NCBI RefSeq assembly: GCF_000002985.6
Contig: NC_003280.10
Coordinates: forward strand, 3,592,501-3,656,500
Length of the DNA: 64,000 nucleotides
Direction: 5' to 3'
From: Caenorhabditis elegans
Taxonomy: Eukaryota > Nematoda > Chromadorea > Rhabditida > Rhabditidae
Below, piece after piece: positions 1-10,595 of this stretch. Below the pieces are notes generated by a model. The model was not told where the DNA came from. It saw only the letters and a list, made by a program, of their open reading frames with translations, and ran no database searches. Numbering within the stretch: the stretch's first letter is position 1; each line of letters begins with the position of its first letter. A program made the position numbers and the translations under genes.

Positions 1-24
1 TACTACTGATTAAAGATATCATAC

Positions 25-989
25 CTGAACCGAAACAATCTTCAAAAACATCCTCTGCAGCTTTTTTGCTGACTCTGAAACCGTTGCGCTTCCGACACAC
101 GTTAGATGGTATATAGTATGGAATAGAAAGAAAAACGTCTGAACACCAATACACACAAATCCGCTAATAGTTGATATGAGCGGGATAACTTCTCCACTTT
201 TCAATAGGACATATGTTTTGGAATCGAAAAATTCAATAGTGGGACAAGGGATTTTCTGAGACGAAATATATTTACTGGTGGATGGCGACCAATCAACGGC
301 GGTAGCCACGCCTGTTGCTTGTCACTGATTGGTGGGCATATGAAATAGGCGACCAATCAGCGCAAGTATCCACGCCTATTGCTCCTCGCTGAATGGTCAG
401 CAAATGTACCTTAAACGCAAACTTCCTCAACTCCACCTGATCCGAGTTATGTATATAGAATGAAACCATCACAGTAAATGAAAATAAATAGTTTGCAGCA
501 TAATATAATATTCGAGTTTCTTTCCTTTTTATCTTAAACTTCACCGTTGAAATTTGACTCTGCCGGTTTTCATACAACATGATAAAGCTCACACCAAGCA
601 CTGAAAATTTTTAAGCTGTATAATTGTTTCCCTAGACACCTACTCAGAACAGAAACCTGACCCCAATAGGCCTGCCATTTGACTCCGACACCCAGCCTTC
701 CTAGAACTCCAAGTGTTGTTCCAGAAGCGGTCGGGAAAAATATATATGGAGCCGAGTATACGGTGAACATTAAATCAAGGTTTGTGCTCGAAGCATGAGA
801 TATTAAAAGTGGCATTTTCATGGGTTCCATTCTACTCGGAGTCTTTTTTAATATTATATAAAATGTTAGAATTGATAGAGGGACTGTGAATATTGCTGTG
901 ACATGATATGCATTGCGCAGGTAATCCGAAGAGTCAAAGTAGGTGTAGTTTTCTCGGCATGTAGAATTGATAAGGTCCGGCCAAGTCAT
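25..989 (-). CDS. Serpentine receptor class H (Srh), 3' part outside window
   Basis: Seven-transmembrane chemoreceptor of the nematode Srh class. Three minus-strand exons can be placed: 989-644, 600-410 and 255-25 (346, 191 and 231 nt; phases agree; introns GT..AG). The ATG at 989 opens MTWPDLINSTC, a short outside N-terminus with two N-glycosylation sequons (NST, NYT). Exon 1 holds TM1 and the class-typical loop TPSRMEPMKMPLL, then STNLDLMF and PYIFFP. Exon 2 has YENRQSQ after TM3. Exon 3 has IPCPTIEFF and FFLFHTIYHL. The last visible exon ends FLKIVSVQ at a good donor (CAG/GTATGAT), so TM6-7 and the KPYR tail lie left of the window. Family knowledge predicts a sensory-neuron chemoreceptor in the ciliary membrane. 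A broken sister copy lies just upstream at 1323-2675. The class call is firm; the ligand is unknown. Confidence 0.88.
284..398. repeat. Imperfect ~55-bp direct duplication in srh intron 2
   Basis: Units at 284-333 and 348-398 both start GGCGACCAATCA and share a CCACGCCT.TTGCT core, ending CTGATTGGT or CTGAATGGTC. The intron of the sister copy keeps one decayed unit (2154-2190). A related stretch lies in an intron of the gene at 34698 (35186-35240), so this is a dispersed unit rather than srh-specific sequence. Confidence 0.6.
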
Positions 990-1322
990 TGTATATTTGA
1001 ATGATCTGAAAACTAGAAAAAGATAGAGAAAAAAACAACATTAATACAAACTTCAGCTCAACTTATTTGAACTAAAAATAAGGTTTATTTCAAGTTTTGC
1101 AGAAATTCTTCTCTTTTGTGTACTTTGAAACATTTTCAGCTGTCGCCGACAAATGCCATAGTGCAAACATCAAGAACTCCCAATCTTTGAGATAACTGGG
1201 GAACAATTTTCCATTGATTTTACAAAACTCGAAGTGTTCCTTTCTACATCAAACGTCCAATTAACTAGAAAAAATCATCCCATAACCATTTATTGGTTCA
1301 AAAATAATTGATAAATTTTAAA
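990..1322. other. Intergenic spacer between srh copies
   Basis: AT-rich spacer between the end of the broken srh copy and the start of the window-edge srh gene. It probably carries the promoter of the latter. No ORF, repeat or clear core promoter motif was seen. Confidence 0.5.
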
Positions 1323-2675
1323 TCATAAAGAAACAACTGGTATTATTGCCACTATTCTTTCTTCCGCCGGCTTTCCGATTGATTTGCTCATAATAAAATC
1401 CCTATAAGGTTTATAGATGAAAAGTGTGCAGCAGTTGTTCAGCAATCCATGATTAGCCATAACTAGCATCACGTTGTTGTTAGCAGCTAAAAACACTATC
1501 GTTGAAATTCACCTGATAGGGGTTTATATTGAAAGGCCTTGTTCTAGATTCAATTATAAGGTATGACTCAAGAAAATATCACATTTTTCAAGTCAAAACC
1601 GTTGAAACTTCCAAGCATTAGAAAGAGGGTAGAAACATTAGAAAAAAAGTTACCTTGATTATAATAGTTCATCTTACCCGCATACAAAGAGAATAAGACT
1701 GGGAACACAATTGCTATCAAGGGAATTGAGATCTGAAACTACCTTGCTTTAGATTTCTGGTTAAACATATTTTAGAAGGTCCTATGTGCACATTATAAAC
1801 TGGACTACTGTGAAAATGTAGGGCTACTGGGAATTTGTACTTTAAAAACTAGTTAACACAGTGACCTACTAATTACAACAACTGATCCTACCTGCAACGA
1901 GACATTCTTCAAAAACTTCCTCTGCATTTTTCTTGTTGTCTCTGAAATTGATGTGCTCCCTACCATTGTTAGATGGTATACAGTGTGAAATAAAAAGAAA
2001 AACATCTCAGCAAGAATACCCCCAAATCCGATAATATTTGAAAATAACGGGAGGATTTCGTCTGGTTCCAATAGGACATATGTTTTGGAGTCAAAAAATT
2101 CGATCGTGGGACACGGGATTTGTTGAATTGAAAATATGTGGTAATAATGAAAAAGTGACCAATCGGAAGCCTATTGCTCACCACTAAATATACCTTTAAC
2201 ACGGTTTTCCTCAACTCCATCTGATCCGTGTTATTTATATAGAATGGAAGCAATATAACAAACGAAAATAAACATTTAAACGCAAAATATAGTATACGAG
2301 TTTGTTTTCTCTCAATTTTAAGTTTCACCGTTGAAATTTGACTCTGCCGGTTTTCATACAAGATGATGAAGCTCACACCGAGCACTGAAAATTTAACGAT
2401 GCATAACGTTTGTTCCCTATAGCCTATGTGCACCTACTCATCACAGAATACTGACCCCAATAGGCCTGCCATTTGACTCCGACACCCAGCCATCCTAGAA
2501 CTCCAAGTGGTGTCCCAGATGTGCTTGGGAAAAATATATAGGGGGCTGAGTATAGGGTAAACATTAAATCAAGATTTGTGCTCCAAAAATGAAATATTAA
2601 AAGTGGCACTTTCATGGTTTTCATTTTACTTGAAGTCTTTTTCAAAATGATATAAAATGTTAGAATTGGCGAGTG
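1323..2675 (-). pseudogene. Decayed srh paralog: 5' truncated, splice acceptor lost
   Basis: Sister of the srh gene at 25-989. Coding blocks in order: 2675-2438 (SSKMKTMKVPLL, PYIFFP), 2384-2194 (YENRQSQ), 2122-1892 (IPCPTIEFF, FFLFHTVYHL), 1732-1654 (IPLIAIVFP, NYYNQ) and 1486-1323 (NHGLLNN, YKPYRDF, stop TGA). Exons 4-5 show the class-typical C-terminus that is off-window in the neighbour. Two lesions are visible. Homology stops near 2676, in the middle of TM1, with unrelated purine-rich sequence beyond, so the start codon is gone. The acceptor before IPCP reads CAA where the sister has CAG (G to A at 2123); no other AG lies in the last 60 nt of the intron, and retaining the intron shifts frame. 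Exons 2 and 3 have exactly the sister's lengths (191, 231 nt). Pseudogene status is inferred from these lesions. Confidence 0.82.
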
Positions 2676-3004
2676 GCCGGGAAGGGAGAAGAACAGGCGT
2701 TCTTCTCATTTATGTGACCGATTGGGTTATGGCTTGGAGAAGAAGCAGTGTGGAAGAAAAGAAGAAGAAAAAGAAGATGAAAAGAATTGAATAGTGTAGA
2801 TGGATAGGACGAAAAAGAAGAGAGATATTTTGATTCCTGTAGAGTAAAACTAAAAAAGGCTGCTTCGCCAATTTTTCTTTAAAAAAACCACATTATCCTA
2901 ATTTTTCAAATTGGAAATTTCAGCAAACCGGTGTTCGGTTATCCAAATATTACGAAAAAATTCTAGAAGTAAAAAAAAGTTTCCAATAAATATCTAACTT
3001 TCAG
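2676..3004. other. Purine-rich spacer, no gene seen
   Basis: Begins with GAAGAAGAAA-type purine-rich sequence exactly where srh homology stops, then AT-rich sequence leading into a TTTCAG acceptor for the RING fragment. No complete coding exon could be supported. Confidence 0.4.
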
Positions 3005-3339
3005 ATTGTGAAGACGAAGAAAGTCGTGTCATATTCACAATTTGGCATCTATGGAGTCAGCAGCATGACACGAGGAGAAAACCCCATTCAGAGTGTCCAG
3101 TTTGCTTGGAACGTTTCAATGAAAACCGGAAAATTCCAATGGTTACAATATGCGGACACATAATTTGTAGAGATTTTGCGATGAGGAGAAAAATGCTGCG
3201 AATAAAAATAGAGTAAGTTTTGATATCGAATTTATTAAAATTATGAGAAATCTGTTGCAGAACTGATAAACCCAGAAGAATAGCGGCACCTTTGGAACCT
3301 GAAAGCAGCATACGCTATGACATGCATCTTATTATTTAA
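3005..3339 (+). pseudogene. RING-finger gene remnant
   Basis: Two plus-strand exons, 3005-3212 and 3261-3339, join in frame through a GTAAGT..TTGCAG intron. They read CPVCLERFN..RKIPMVTICGHIIC, which is the first half of a C3HC4 RING (Cys-x2-Cys, then Cys-x-His-x2-Cys). The next zinc ligand expected after GHIIC is Phe (RDF), and the final Cys-Pro-x-Cys pair is absent; exon 2 reads TDKPRRIAAPLEP and stops after YDMHLII. No start codon was found upstream of the 3005 acceptor. An AATAAA lies at 3354. Functional RINGs act as E3 ubiquitin ligases. With half the ligands missing this is probably a remnant or a non-zinc descendant. RING identity is moderately sure; gene status is not. Confidence 0.55.
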
Positions 3340-3669
3340 TTTTCAAAGATTTCAATAAATTATTGTATAGTAGAACGTATTTTTGCAGTTTAGGCAGGCG
3401 TGTAGGCACAAGGCAGGCAGATATTTTCGTGTCTAATTGGAAATCTCTGTAAGGAAAATGACACTTTCTTCAAAGCCTGAACAATATCTATAGAACCGTA
3501 AGACAATACTCTTCCATATTTCCCAACTCTGAAGGTGTAATAATTTTCTGTCGAACAATACATTTGCATCTCTAAGAGATTTGAGATTACACCACCCATA
3601 CCCCATCCCCCCCCCCCTCCGTCCGCCTGCTCCGTGAGCTCGCCAGCTGTTCCTATCAGTTGGAGCTAG

Positions 3670-3678
3670 TATAAATAG
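3670..3678 (+). promoter_or_regulatory. TATA-box promoter, copy 1
   Basis: TATAAATAG followed by a stretch resembling that after the second TATA box at 4991 (tagtgtagctcac..attggctct against gactagttacat..attgactcg, then TGTGTG). A donor-like GGTAAGT follows at about 3811 and an acceptor near 4000, but the reading frame beyond is only about 12 codons. Probably the 5' end of a duplicated gene whose coding part has decayed. Confidence 0.4.
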
Positions 3679-4427
3679 CTACTTGCAACTGCTAGTGTAG
3701 CTCACTTTCTATTGGCTCTTTGTGTGAGGGTCTCACTTTGATTTTCCTGATTTTTTATATTTTTTTCACTGCTTACTGAATTTCTGATTGGAAACTTGGA
3801 AATCCTTAAAGGTAAGTATAGATTTTTTTTTCAATTTTCAAGAATTAGTCCTGAGATGTTTTATAATTTACTTTTGCTATAATTTACTCTATAAAAATGA
3901 AATTACACTTCAAAAGATCATATAAGGTTTTTTAGCCCAGGTACCACTTTTTTAAAATAATTTTTTCATTTTTATCATAATTTCCGATTTTTATTTTCAG
4001 GTTATGAATAACATATCCCATGAATTGTCCGCACAGGCCTGTGTAAGATGAAATGTAAACTCGCCGAGATTGAGGAAAAATGAGAAACAGCAACTGAGGA
4101 GAATGTAACGCTAGTATCGTCAGCTGTGGTGGCCACAAACTTCGCCGTCGGTCGAGCAAACGAATAAGTACCGGTTTAATGTTTTCCTGTTTTGTAATGT
4201 TGTTTACTATCAAAAAATATAATGTAGTCTTTTTTTAAACTTTTTATAATTTATCTAAATAATGCAATATCTAATTTTATTTTAATTTTTTGTAATAATA
4301 AATTTCTTTTTTTAATTCTTTAACAATAAATAAAAACCATCATTTTAAAAAAAATTGCGTAAATGGTTGGAGTTTGTGAAGAAATGTATTTTCAAGCCAC
4401 CCTAGACTATTGGCATTCAAAAAATTT
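3679..4427. other. AT-rich stretch downstream of TATA copy 1
   Basis: Possible intron and short 3' exon of a decayed gene, then AT-rich sequence. No supportable coding region. Confidence 0.35.
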
Positions 4428-4790
4428 CAGGCAGGCATAAGCTAGGCAGACTAGGCAAACTTGTATACATAGGATTGACAAAAGCGTAGGCAGTCACAGG
4501 TAGGCATCAAGCAGAAATGTAGTCTAGGAGAAATGACAAAGAAGTTATACATATAAGAATGCAAGCAGGCAAGCAAAAAAAACATTCAAAAAGTATGCAC
4601 TAGGTAGGCACGTAGGCAGGCGTGAGGTAGAAACATAGGCAGACCGGAAATAGACAGGTAGATAGGCACAAGATTGATATATAGGCAGACCTACATGACA
4701 CATGCATGAGGCAGGCAGAGGCGGCTTCTTAAAAAAAGGAGACATGATAGGTAGGCGCCTTCTTACTTATGTGCCTAATTTCTAGGTGCC
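4428..4790. repeat. AGGCAGGC/GTAGGC dispersed repeat cluster
   Basis: Irregular clusters of TAGGCAGGC, GTAGGCAGG and their complements. Similar clusters occur at 3391-3420, 8630-8690, 23230-23525, 23935-23990, 24103-24145 and in an intron at 33820-33905. The ORF-like frames here are by-products of the repeat. Confidence 0.7.
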
Positions 4791-4990
4791 TGCCTATTTT
4801 TTGTGAACTACTCTCACCTAAATCCAATTGAGCAATAGAAGGGCATCTGGCACTGTTATCTAACTTTAGTTGTGGTCTCCAACAGCTGCCGCAACAGGCG
4901 TAAGTTCACCACACGCTGAGCAGCACAATGAGCACTTGGGCAGTATTATGACGGTCATTGGAACTTCGCCCCCTCGCTACACCAGGCAGA

Positions 4991-4999
4991 TATAAATAG
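4991..4999 (+). promoter_or_regulatory. TATA-box promoter, copy 2
   Basis: TATAAATAG in a context paralogous to that at 3670. About 180 bp downstream an ATG (5178) opens a short exon ending in a GTGAGT donor, so this TATA is well placed to drive that transcript. Confidence 0.4.
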
Positions 5000-5177
5000 G
5001 CAGGCAGCAATGTGACTAGTTACATTTTCCATTGACTCGCTGTGTGTGGGTTTTTTCTTCTTTTTTCAACTATTTTTCCAAGGATTTCTAGTATTTTGCT
5101 GCACCAATTAGCTCAAAAGCTCAGCGTGAACTGTCGAGAGTGCCAGTTCCTTTTTTTGCCGGTTTTCACCAAAAGCA

Positions 5178-5227
5178 ATGAGTTGTCCGGTATGCCTCAG
5201 TTGGAAAGAAAGTTTTAATGTACCATG
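5178..5227 (+). other. Short RING-like first exon (MSCPVCLSW..)
   Basis: The ATG at 5178 starts MSCPVCLSWKESFNVPW and meets a donor CATG/GTGAGT at 5228. The Cys-Pro-Val-Cys-Leu start resembles the RING remnant at 3005. The next plausible exon (acceptor TTGCAG near 5278) does not continue a RING, so this may be a truncated duplicate or a chance exon. Low confidence. Confidence 0.25.
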
Positions 5228-5841
5228 GTGAGTTTTAAAATTTTTAGTAGAAAAATAGTCATTGTTTATTTTTTGCAGGTTTCGTAGAATTGTTTCTGAG
5301 ACTCGGACATCTTCCGATACATTATGGATTAAAAAAAATTTAATTTTCAGTTTGTTTTTTACGAAAAATATTTCCTCAATGTTTTTTAATATTTCTTTCT
5401 TAATAAATTCTTTTTAAAAATTTCGCTCCGAGTCCTGGAAACTAGAATTAAAATTGACAACTCATTTTGCTCTTTTTTTTATTTCTCACCCAAACTTGCA
5501 GGGGGCTTCTTATTTTCAGGAAATTCTCTAAAAAATCGGTAAGCTTCTGATATTTCAAAATTTCTCAAATATTTTCAAAACGTTTTTTAAAAGATTCTGA
5601 ACTTTCTAGAACCTCCCAAAAGTTCCTCAAATTTTTCAGGTTAATTTTAGAAATTGGACCGTAATGACCGACTGTGATAAAGTAAAGTTTTTTGAATTTT
5701 CATTACGAAATTCTTTAATTTGAACCCCTTTTGAGCCTATAAAAGTCACCAGGAACATGTTTTTAATCAATTTTTTATTCTAATTTAAGCTAATACATGC
5801 AATAAATAAATTTCTCTAAAACAATAAATTATTATCTTCTA

Positions 5842-6321
5842 CTATGTTGGACCATGCGAAACAGGCTCTTTTTCATTCTCTGCCCCAAGTTCGAGTTTCT
5901 TCCTGATATACTCCTTGTGCTCCATCCTAATCATCAACTTCCGATGCACCATCTCATGCATCTCCTCTGCTTCCTTCGCTTGCTTCTCCATCAATCCTAT
6001 CAGCCCGACAAATGGTGATCTCCGTTGAGCCTGCTTTTCCCGATATAGGCTCAGAGTCAGGAAGCGGTGATTCTCTCTGGCGAACTTCTCAAGCCGTTTC
6101 CAGATGGCAATCTGCTTGGAGAGGTGCTCAAGCTTCATGTTTTCTGGAATCGAGCAGTCACACTTATTCGCAAAGATTACCTCCTCCTCTGTGACTGCCT
6201 CAGATGAGGCCTTCTCCTGACCCACCATTTTCAGCCAAGGTGCCGGGTTGTCCTCATCGGTTGGCTCGGCGGGGGGCTGCTCCAAATATTGATTGGGAAA
6301 GTCGGCAATGCTATGGGTCAT
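5842..6321 (-). CDS. Uncharacterised 159-aa protein
   Basis: Single open exon of 159 codons on the minus strand. I chose the ATG at 6321 because a TTTTCAG acceptor lies 12 nt upstream, a normal arrangement for a trans-spliced or 5'-UTR-spliced Caenorhabditis start. An AATAAA on this strand lies at 5779-5774, about 65 nt past the stop. The protein starts with an acidic Pro-rich segment (residues 1-40), has a CDCS pair near residue 55, then a long charged helical stretch with many Glu, Lys and Met (about 60-150) that could form a short coiled coil. No signal peptide or membrane segment. I do not recognise the family. Codon use, acceptor and poly(A) signal make it a likely real gene. Confidence 0.65.
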   Translation of the reverse strand: MTHSIADFPNQYLEQPPAEPTDEDNPAPWLKMVGQEKASSEAVTEEEVIFANKCDCSIPENMKLEHLSKQIAIWKRLEKFARENHRFLTLSLYREKQAQRRSPFVGLIGLMEKQAKEAEEMHEMVHRKLMIRMEHKEYIRKKLELGAENEKEPVSHGPT

Positions 6322-9159
6322 CTTGGAAATTACCTGAAAATCAAATTTAAAACTTTTTAAATTTCAAATTAAACAAATAATTATTGATTTTTATTTTCAC
6401 AAAAAAAATTGGTAACAAAAATTGCAAAGCTTGAAATTAAAAAAAAAAAGTTGACTAAAAAATAATAAAAAACGCTAAACGCAGCATTCTTCACAGACAT
6501 AGAGAGAAAAAGGTAATTGGTTATTGATCGAAATTTGGGAAAAAGGAGTCAATGCACAGACCATGTAGGAGAATATGAGAAGACAGGTCACAAAAATGGA
6601 TCTTGGGAAGTTACCATACGTGGGGAAAAAATTTGGAAATTGACCGATCATCCAGAAAATATCAAATTTGAATTTATTCTTTGATAAAGACAATCAAAAT
6701 TTTTTTATTTAGAGAAATTTCAGATTAAACATGTGAAAATGCAATTTTCAATTAGCTTTCAATAAACAAAATTTACAGCCAAAAACTGCTGAAAACTCAG
6801 TTTTTAAATAACAAAAATTGGAAATCGACAAAAAAGTTTGTTTTCCAACAGTTTTTGTATTTTCTTTCGTTTAAAGTTTTTGTTTTTGACTTTTATAGAT
6901 TTTTTGTTGTTGAAAATTTGGCAATTTGCAAAAAAAAGTTTGACAGAAAAAAATGTATTTAAAAAACTGTAAAATGTTTATTTAATCATTTTTATGAGAA
7001 TTCGGATTTTACAAATTTTGAGTCCAAAAATATTTATCCGGAAAAAGTTAAAAAAAAAAGATTAACGACTAGGGGATTTTTTAAAAACCAAAAATTGAAA
7101 TAAATGTTTTTTTTTGCAAAACTGAAAGAATTTAAAAAGTTAAGTGCAAACAATTTTATGAAAATTTTGCAAATTTTTTAGAGAAATTAAAAAACTGTTT
7201 TGAGCATTTTCAAACCCATAAAAAATTTAAAAACTAGGTTGTGGAAATTTTTTAAATTTTTAAATTCGATTTTCGTTGTTCTAAACTGCATTTTAAGATG
7301 TGAATTTAATTTAATCTATTTCAAATTTTTTGAGATTAAAAAAAATCGTTGTATTTTTGGCCTTTGTTACAAAATAAGGATAAAATTTTCTTCACAAATT
7401 TTCATAAAAAATAAAATAAAAAGAACTCACAGCATGAATAATCCAATGAAACAAATACCAAGACGAATCAAAAATTTAAAGAGAAAATACAAAAAAGAAA
7501 ACATGAATAACTTTAATCTCTACGACATCCTTAAACATCTGTAAACGCGACATTTTTCCAATCGATCTAAAAATGCGCACTATTTTTATGAGGTGTGCCA
7601 ATAAGAATACTTGGGGTGTTGACCATTTATGGACGAAACCTGACAAGGTCAACTTATATTTTATCTAATTATTTTTCGATCAGTGTACATGAAATTGGTA
7701 ACCTATATAATTTAAATCAATTATCAAATCTTTTCCTAAAAGCCTGAAATTTTCTTTTTTTTCCGAAATTTTTATAATGCATCTTAATTTGTTTTTTTGG
7801 GCGTAAAACTTTGACACAAAATATATAAAATTTTGTTTCAAAAAATTATGTTCAGATCGACTTTTAACCAGTGAAAAATACTTCTCTGCTGCTAAATTGC
7901 TTGCTGGAACCCATGTGCATTTTTTCAAATTAGAACATATCTTCTTCCGTTATATAAATAGTTTTGTAAACTGACTTCTGTAAGTCAAACACCGAGCGAC
8001 ATACCAATTTTATTACAATACTATTTTTTCTCTGCTCGTCTCCCCTTCTCTACGTCAGTAGTTCTTTATGTTATGAAAATCGGACGGGCACATTTTATGG
8101 GAATTGAAAAATCGTTGGTTTAATCAATTTTTGAATCGTCAGTCGATTTTCAATGCCCTCTTCTCAATAAACTATATTTATATTCAAAACTGTATTATTT
8201 CTTTTTTAAATTGTACTAGATGATATGTTGGTGCATTCGAATAGTTTATGTCTCTTTCTCTGTCCACCCTCTGACGTTTACATTGTCTTTATATCACTGT
8301 GTTGCCGACAGCTTCTGTTCCAAAATTATTCGTCCGCACATACTCCGGTGTTCTGGCAATTTTACAGTGTTGGTTTCCGCACGGGCTGACCCATAATTAA
8401 GCTGGCGATCAGCTGCACGCGCGCGCAACAACTTGATTTCTTGTGTTGCCATGTTATGAAAGTTTAAAAATTTTAATCGTATTTGAAGTTCATAAATTTT
8501 CTCTTTTATATATGTTAATTTTTATGAGACATACATTTCTAAGGTAGTGAGAGGAGCCTCACAACATAGGGAATCTAACATTTTCATCTTTTAGAGAAGT
8601 TCTAGCGCCCAAAGGAGCTCTAGAGTCCGCAATAGGCATAGGCCAATAGGCCGCAATAGGCACGCAATAGGTCACTTTTAACGTAGGCAGGTATTTAATG
8701 ACTACCTGTTTAAAAATTATTATCTCTATGTACATTTTATAGACTCTCCTTAGGGTTCAAAATTAAGAAAAATTTAATGTCACTTTTCCTAAAATTTCCA
8801 AATTTTACTGATTTTTATCAATATTCAGAATACTTCTAGATTTTTTTTTGAAATTGCATTTTTTTTCTCCAAATTTTTCCCCTTTTGCACAGAATTTTAC
8901 AAGAAATTTTTTGAATTTTCAAAAACGTCATGAGAGCTATTGCTGCTTACAAAAAAAATTAGTTAAAAAATTTCGGAACAAAATTTTTTTAGAAAGTTGC
9001 TAACTTGACCGTCTTCTGTCAAAAAAAAACCACATTTGTATGTCACTTATATATTATTACACTGAAGTTGTGTTGATTTTGATGAACCATGCGCATGTTT
9101 GCCCTATACCTCAAACATAACATTATGCAGTAACCAGTAAGTCACCTCGACCCCAATTA
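6322..9159. other. Long AT-rich intergenic region
   Basis: Mostly A/T homopolymer-rich sequence. The open frames at 7200-7544 and 7680-7928 have Lys/Phe/Ile/Asn-biased composition and no splice or start context. 8220-8460 is more GC-rich (contains GCGCGCGC) but shows no ORF. An AGGC-type repeat patch lies at 8630-8690. No gene could be supported. Confidence 0.5.
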
Positions 9160-9186
9160 TCAGGTTGTCCCATAAGTTTTTGTACT
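9160..9186 (+). repeat. Mariner left terminal inverted repeat
   Basis: 27 bp, perfect complement of 10375-10401. Transposase binding and cleavage site by family knowledge. Confidence 0.93.
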
Positions 9187-9232
9187 ATTTTTTTTTTGAA
9201 AAAAATTTATTTCTCTCAAGCGACAAGTAGTA

Positions 9233-10252
9233 CTATTCACACAAGTATTCACCATTAGTGTCCACCACTTGTTGCCATTTACTAGGTAACATCATGATGC
9301 CACGGGAGAAGAAATCCGGCGAACGCGATGAGAAGAAAGTGGAGAGTTCAGTTTTGAGATGCTCTTCGTCGTCGAATTGCTTGTCGCGCATGTAGTCACT
9401 GAGAGACAAGAACAAATGGTAGTCGGTTGGTGCAAGATCTGGAGAATATGGTGGATGCGGTAAAACAGTCCAACCAAGATCTTGCAGCTTTTGGAAAGTC
9501 TTCTTGGCGACATGAGGCCTAGCATTATCGTGAAGAAAATATAGTTTTTCATATTTTCCGTTGGTCTTTTCTGCAACTCGGTCCAATTGGGCACAATAGT
9601 AATCAGCAGTGATAGTTTTATTAGTTGGCAACAATTCCCAGTGCACGGGTCCTTGAACACCCCACCAGACACAGATCATAATCTTTTTTGGGTGAAGATC
9701 AGGCTTTGGCGTCGGTATTCCTTTCTCACCGATCGGAAGCCATTGACGTTTTCTGGAATGGTTAACATAGAGCACCCACTTCTCATCTCCAGTAACCAGA
9801 TTGTTCAGCCAATCGAACTTTCGACGAAAAGTTAGAAGTTGAGTACAAACGTTGACCCGAGTGAGCTTCTGTGATGCCGAAAGTTCATGAGGCACCCAAG
9901 TTCCAAGTTTTGAAGTAAAACCAAGGCGACCCAAGTGACGTGCAATTGTGCTATGACAACACTCAAGCTTCTCTTCCATTTCACGAAGACTAAGACGAGG
10001 CTCTTCCTCCACCAGCTTCACTAGGTCTTCTTCATTTAACTCTACCGGTCGCCCAGAACGTTCTATTTCTTCGAGACTGAAGTCGCCGTTCTTGAACTTT
10101 TGAAACCAACTCTTTGCTGTATTATAAGAGAGTGCTCCCTCACCCATCGCACCGCATATGTTTCGTTCCGCTTCCATTGCTGAATGACCAAGACGAAATT
10201 CATAAAGAAGAAGCAATCTAACGTCTCGACGTTCAAGTTTGATGATTGTCAT
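9233..10252 (-). CDS. Mariner transposase (D,D34D)
   Basis: DDE/D transposase that cuts and pastes its own element through the flanking 27-bp repeats. The open frame runs from 10315, but the likely start is the second Met at 10252 (MTIIKLERRDVR), giving 339 aa, the usual mariner size. The N-terminal half carries two helix-turn-helix DNA-binding regions; SYNTAKSWFQKFKNGDFSLE and RSGRP mark the first and the linker. The catalytic triad is complete: Asp in VTGDEKW, Asp in LHDNARPH and Asp in YSPDLAPTDYH, with exactly 34 residues between the last two. That spacing defines mariner rather than Tc1 (D,D34E). WVPHEL is also present. There is no internal stop or frameshift. The shadow ORFs on both strands inside it are ignored. 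Confidence 0.95.
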   Translation of the reverse strand: MTIIKLERRDVRLLLLYEFRLGHSAMEAERNICGAMGEGALSYNTAKSWFQKFKNGDFSLEEIERSGRPVELNEEDLVKLVEEEPRLSLREMEEKLECCHSTIARHLGRLGFTSKLGTWVPHELSASQKLTRVNVCTQLLTFRRKFDWLNNLVTGDEKWVLYVNHSRKRQWLPIGEKGIPTPKPDLHPKKIMICVWWGVQGPVHWELLPTNKTITADYYCAQLDRVAEKTNGKYEKLYFLHDNARPHVAKKTFQKLQDLGWTVLPHPPYSPDLAPTDYHLFLSLSDYMRDKQFDDEEHLKTELSTFFSSRSPDFFSRGIMMLPSKWQQVVDTNGEYLCE

Positions 10253-10374
10253 CGTGGCAAAGTAGAAATGGATGAAATGAATCTTTTCTGAAAGGGGACG
10301 ACCCGACCTTGACACGACCTACGATGAAAAAATTTTAAAACTTTCTAGAAGTTTTGGAAAAATATTTGAAAAAA

Positions 10375-10401
10375 AGTACAAAAACTTATGGGACAACCTG
10401 A
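10375..10401 (-). repeat. Mariner right terminal inverted repeat
   Basis: 27 bp, perfect complement of the left repeat; followed by the TA duplication. Confidence 0.93.
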
Positions 10402-10595
10402 TATTTCAGCTCTTTCTTATTTTTCTTCTGTGTGTTTACTGTAATAATATTTTTTGTTTCAATAGGAAACTTGGGAAATTGCTTTCAAAATTTAATATAT
10501 TCCATAATTTTTATATTTATATTTTTTTATTTACCAACCCGCGATTTTTGACTATATTTCCTCTCAAAAAATTAAGTCCCACTGTATTATGAAAA

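Larger units (their letters stand above)
9160..10401 (-). mobile_element. Mariner transposon, apparently intact, 1242 bp
   Basis: Terminal inverted repeats of 27 bp match perfectly: left 9160-9186 starts TCAGGTTGTCCCATAAG, right 10375-10401 is its complement. Beyond these the sequence decays into T/A runs. The element is flanked on both sides by TA (9158-9159 and 10402-10403), the target duplication made by Tc1/mariner elements. It encodes one uninterrupted transposase on the minus strand. Perfect repeats plus an open transposase suggest recent insertion. Confidence 0.95.

Noticed and set aside
7200-7928. ORFs of 114 and 82 codons
   Set aside because: Lys/Phe/Ile/Asn-biased translation of AT-rich DNA, no splice, start or poly(A) context.
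9292-9835. ORFs of 126 and 82 codons inside the mariner
   Set aside because: Other-frame and opposite-strand shadows of the transposase.
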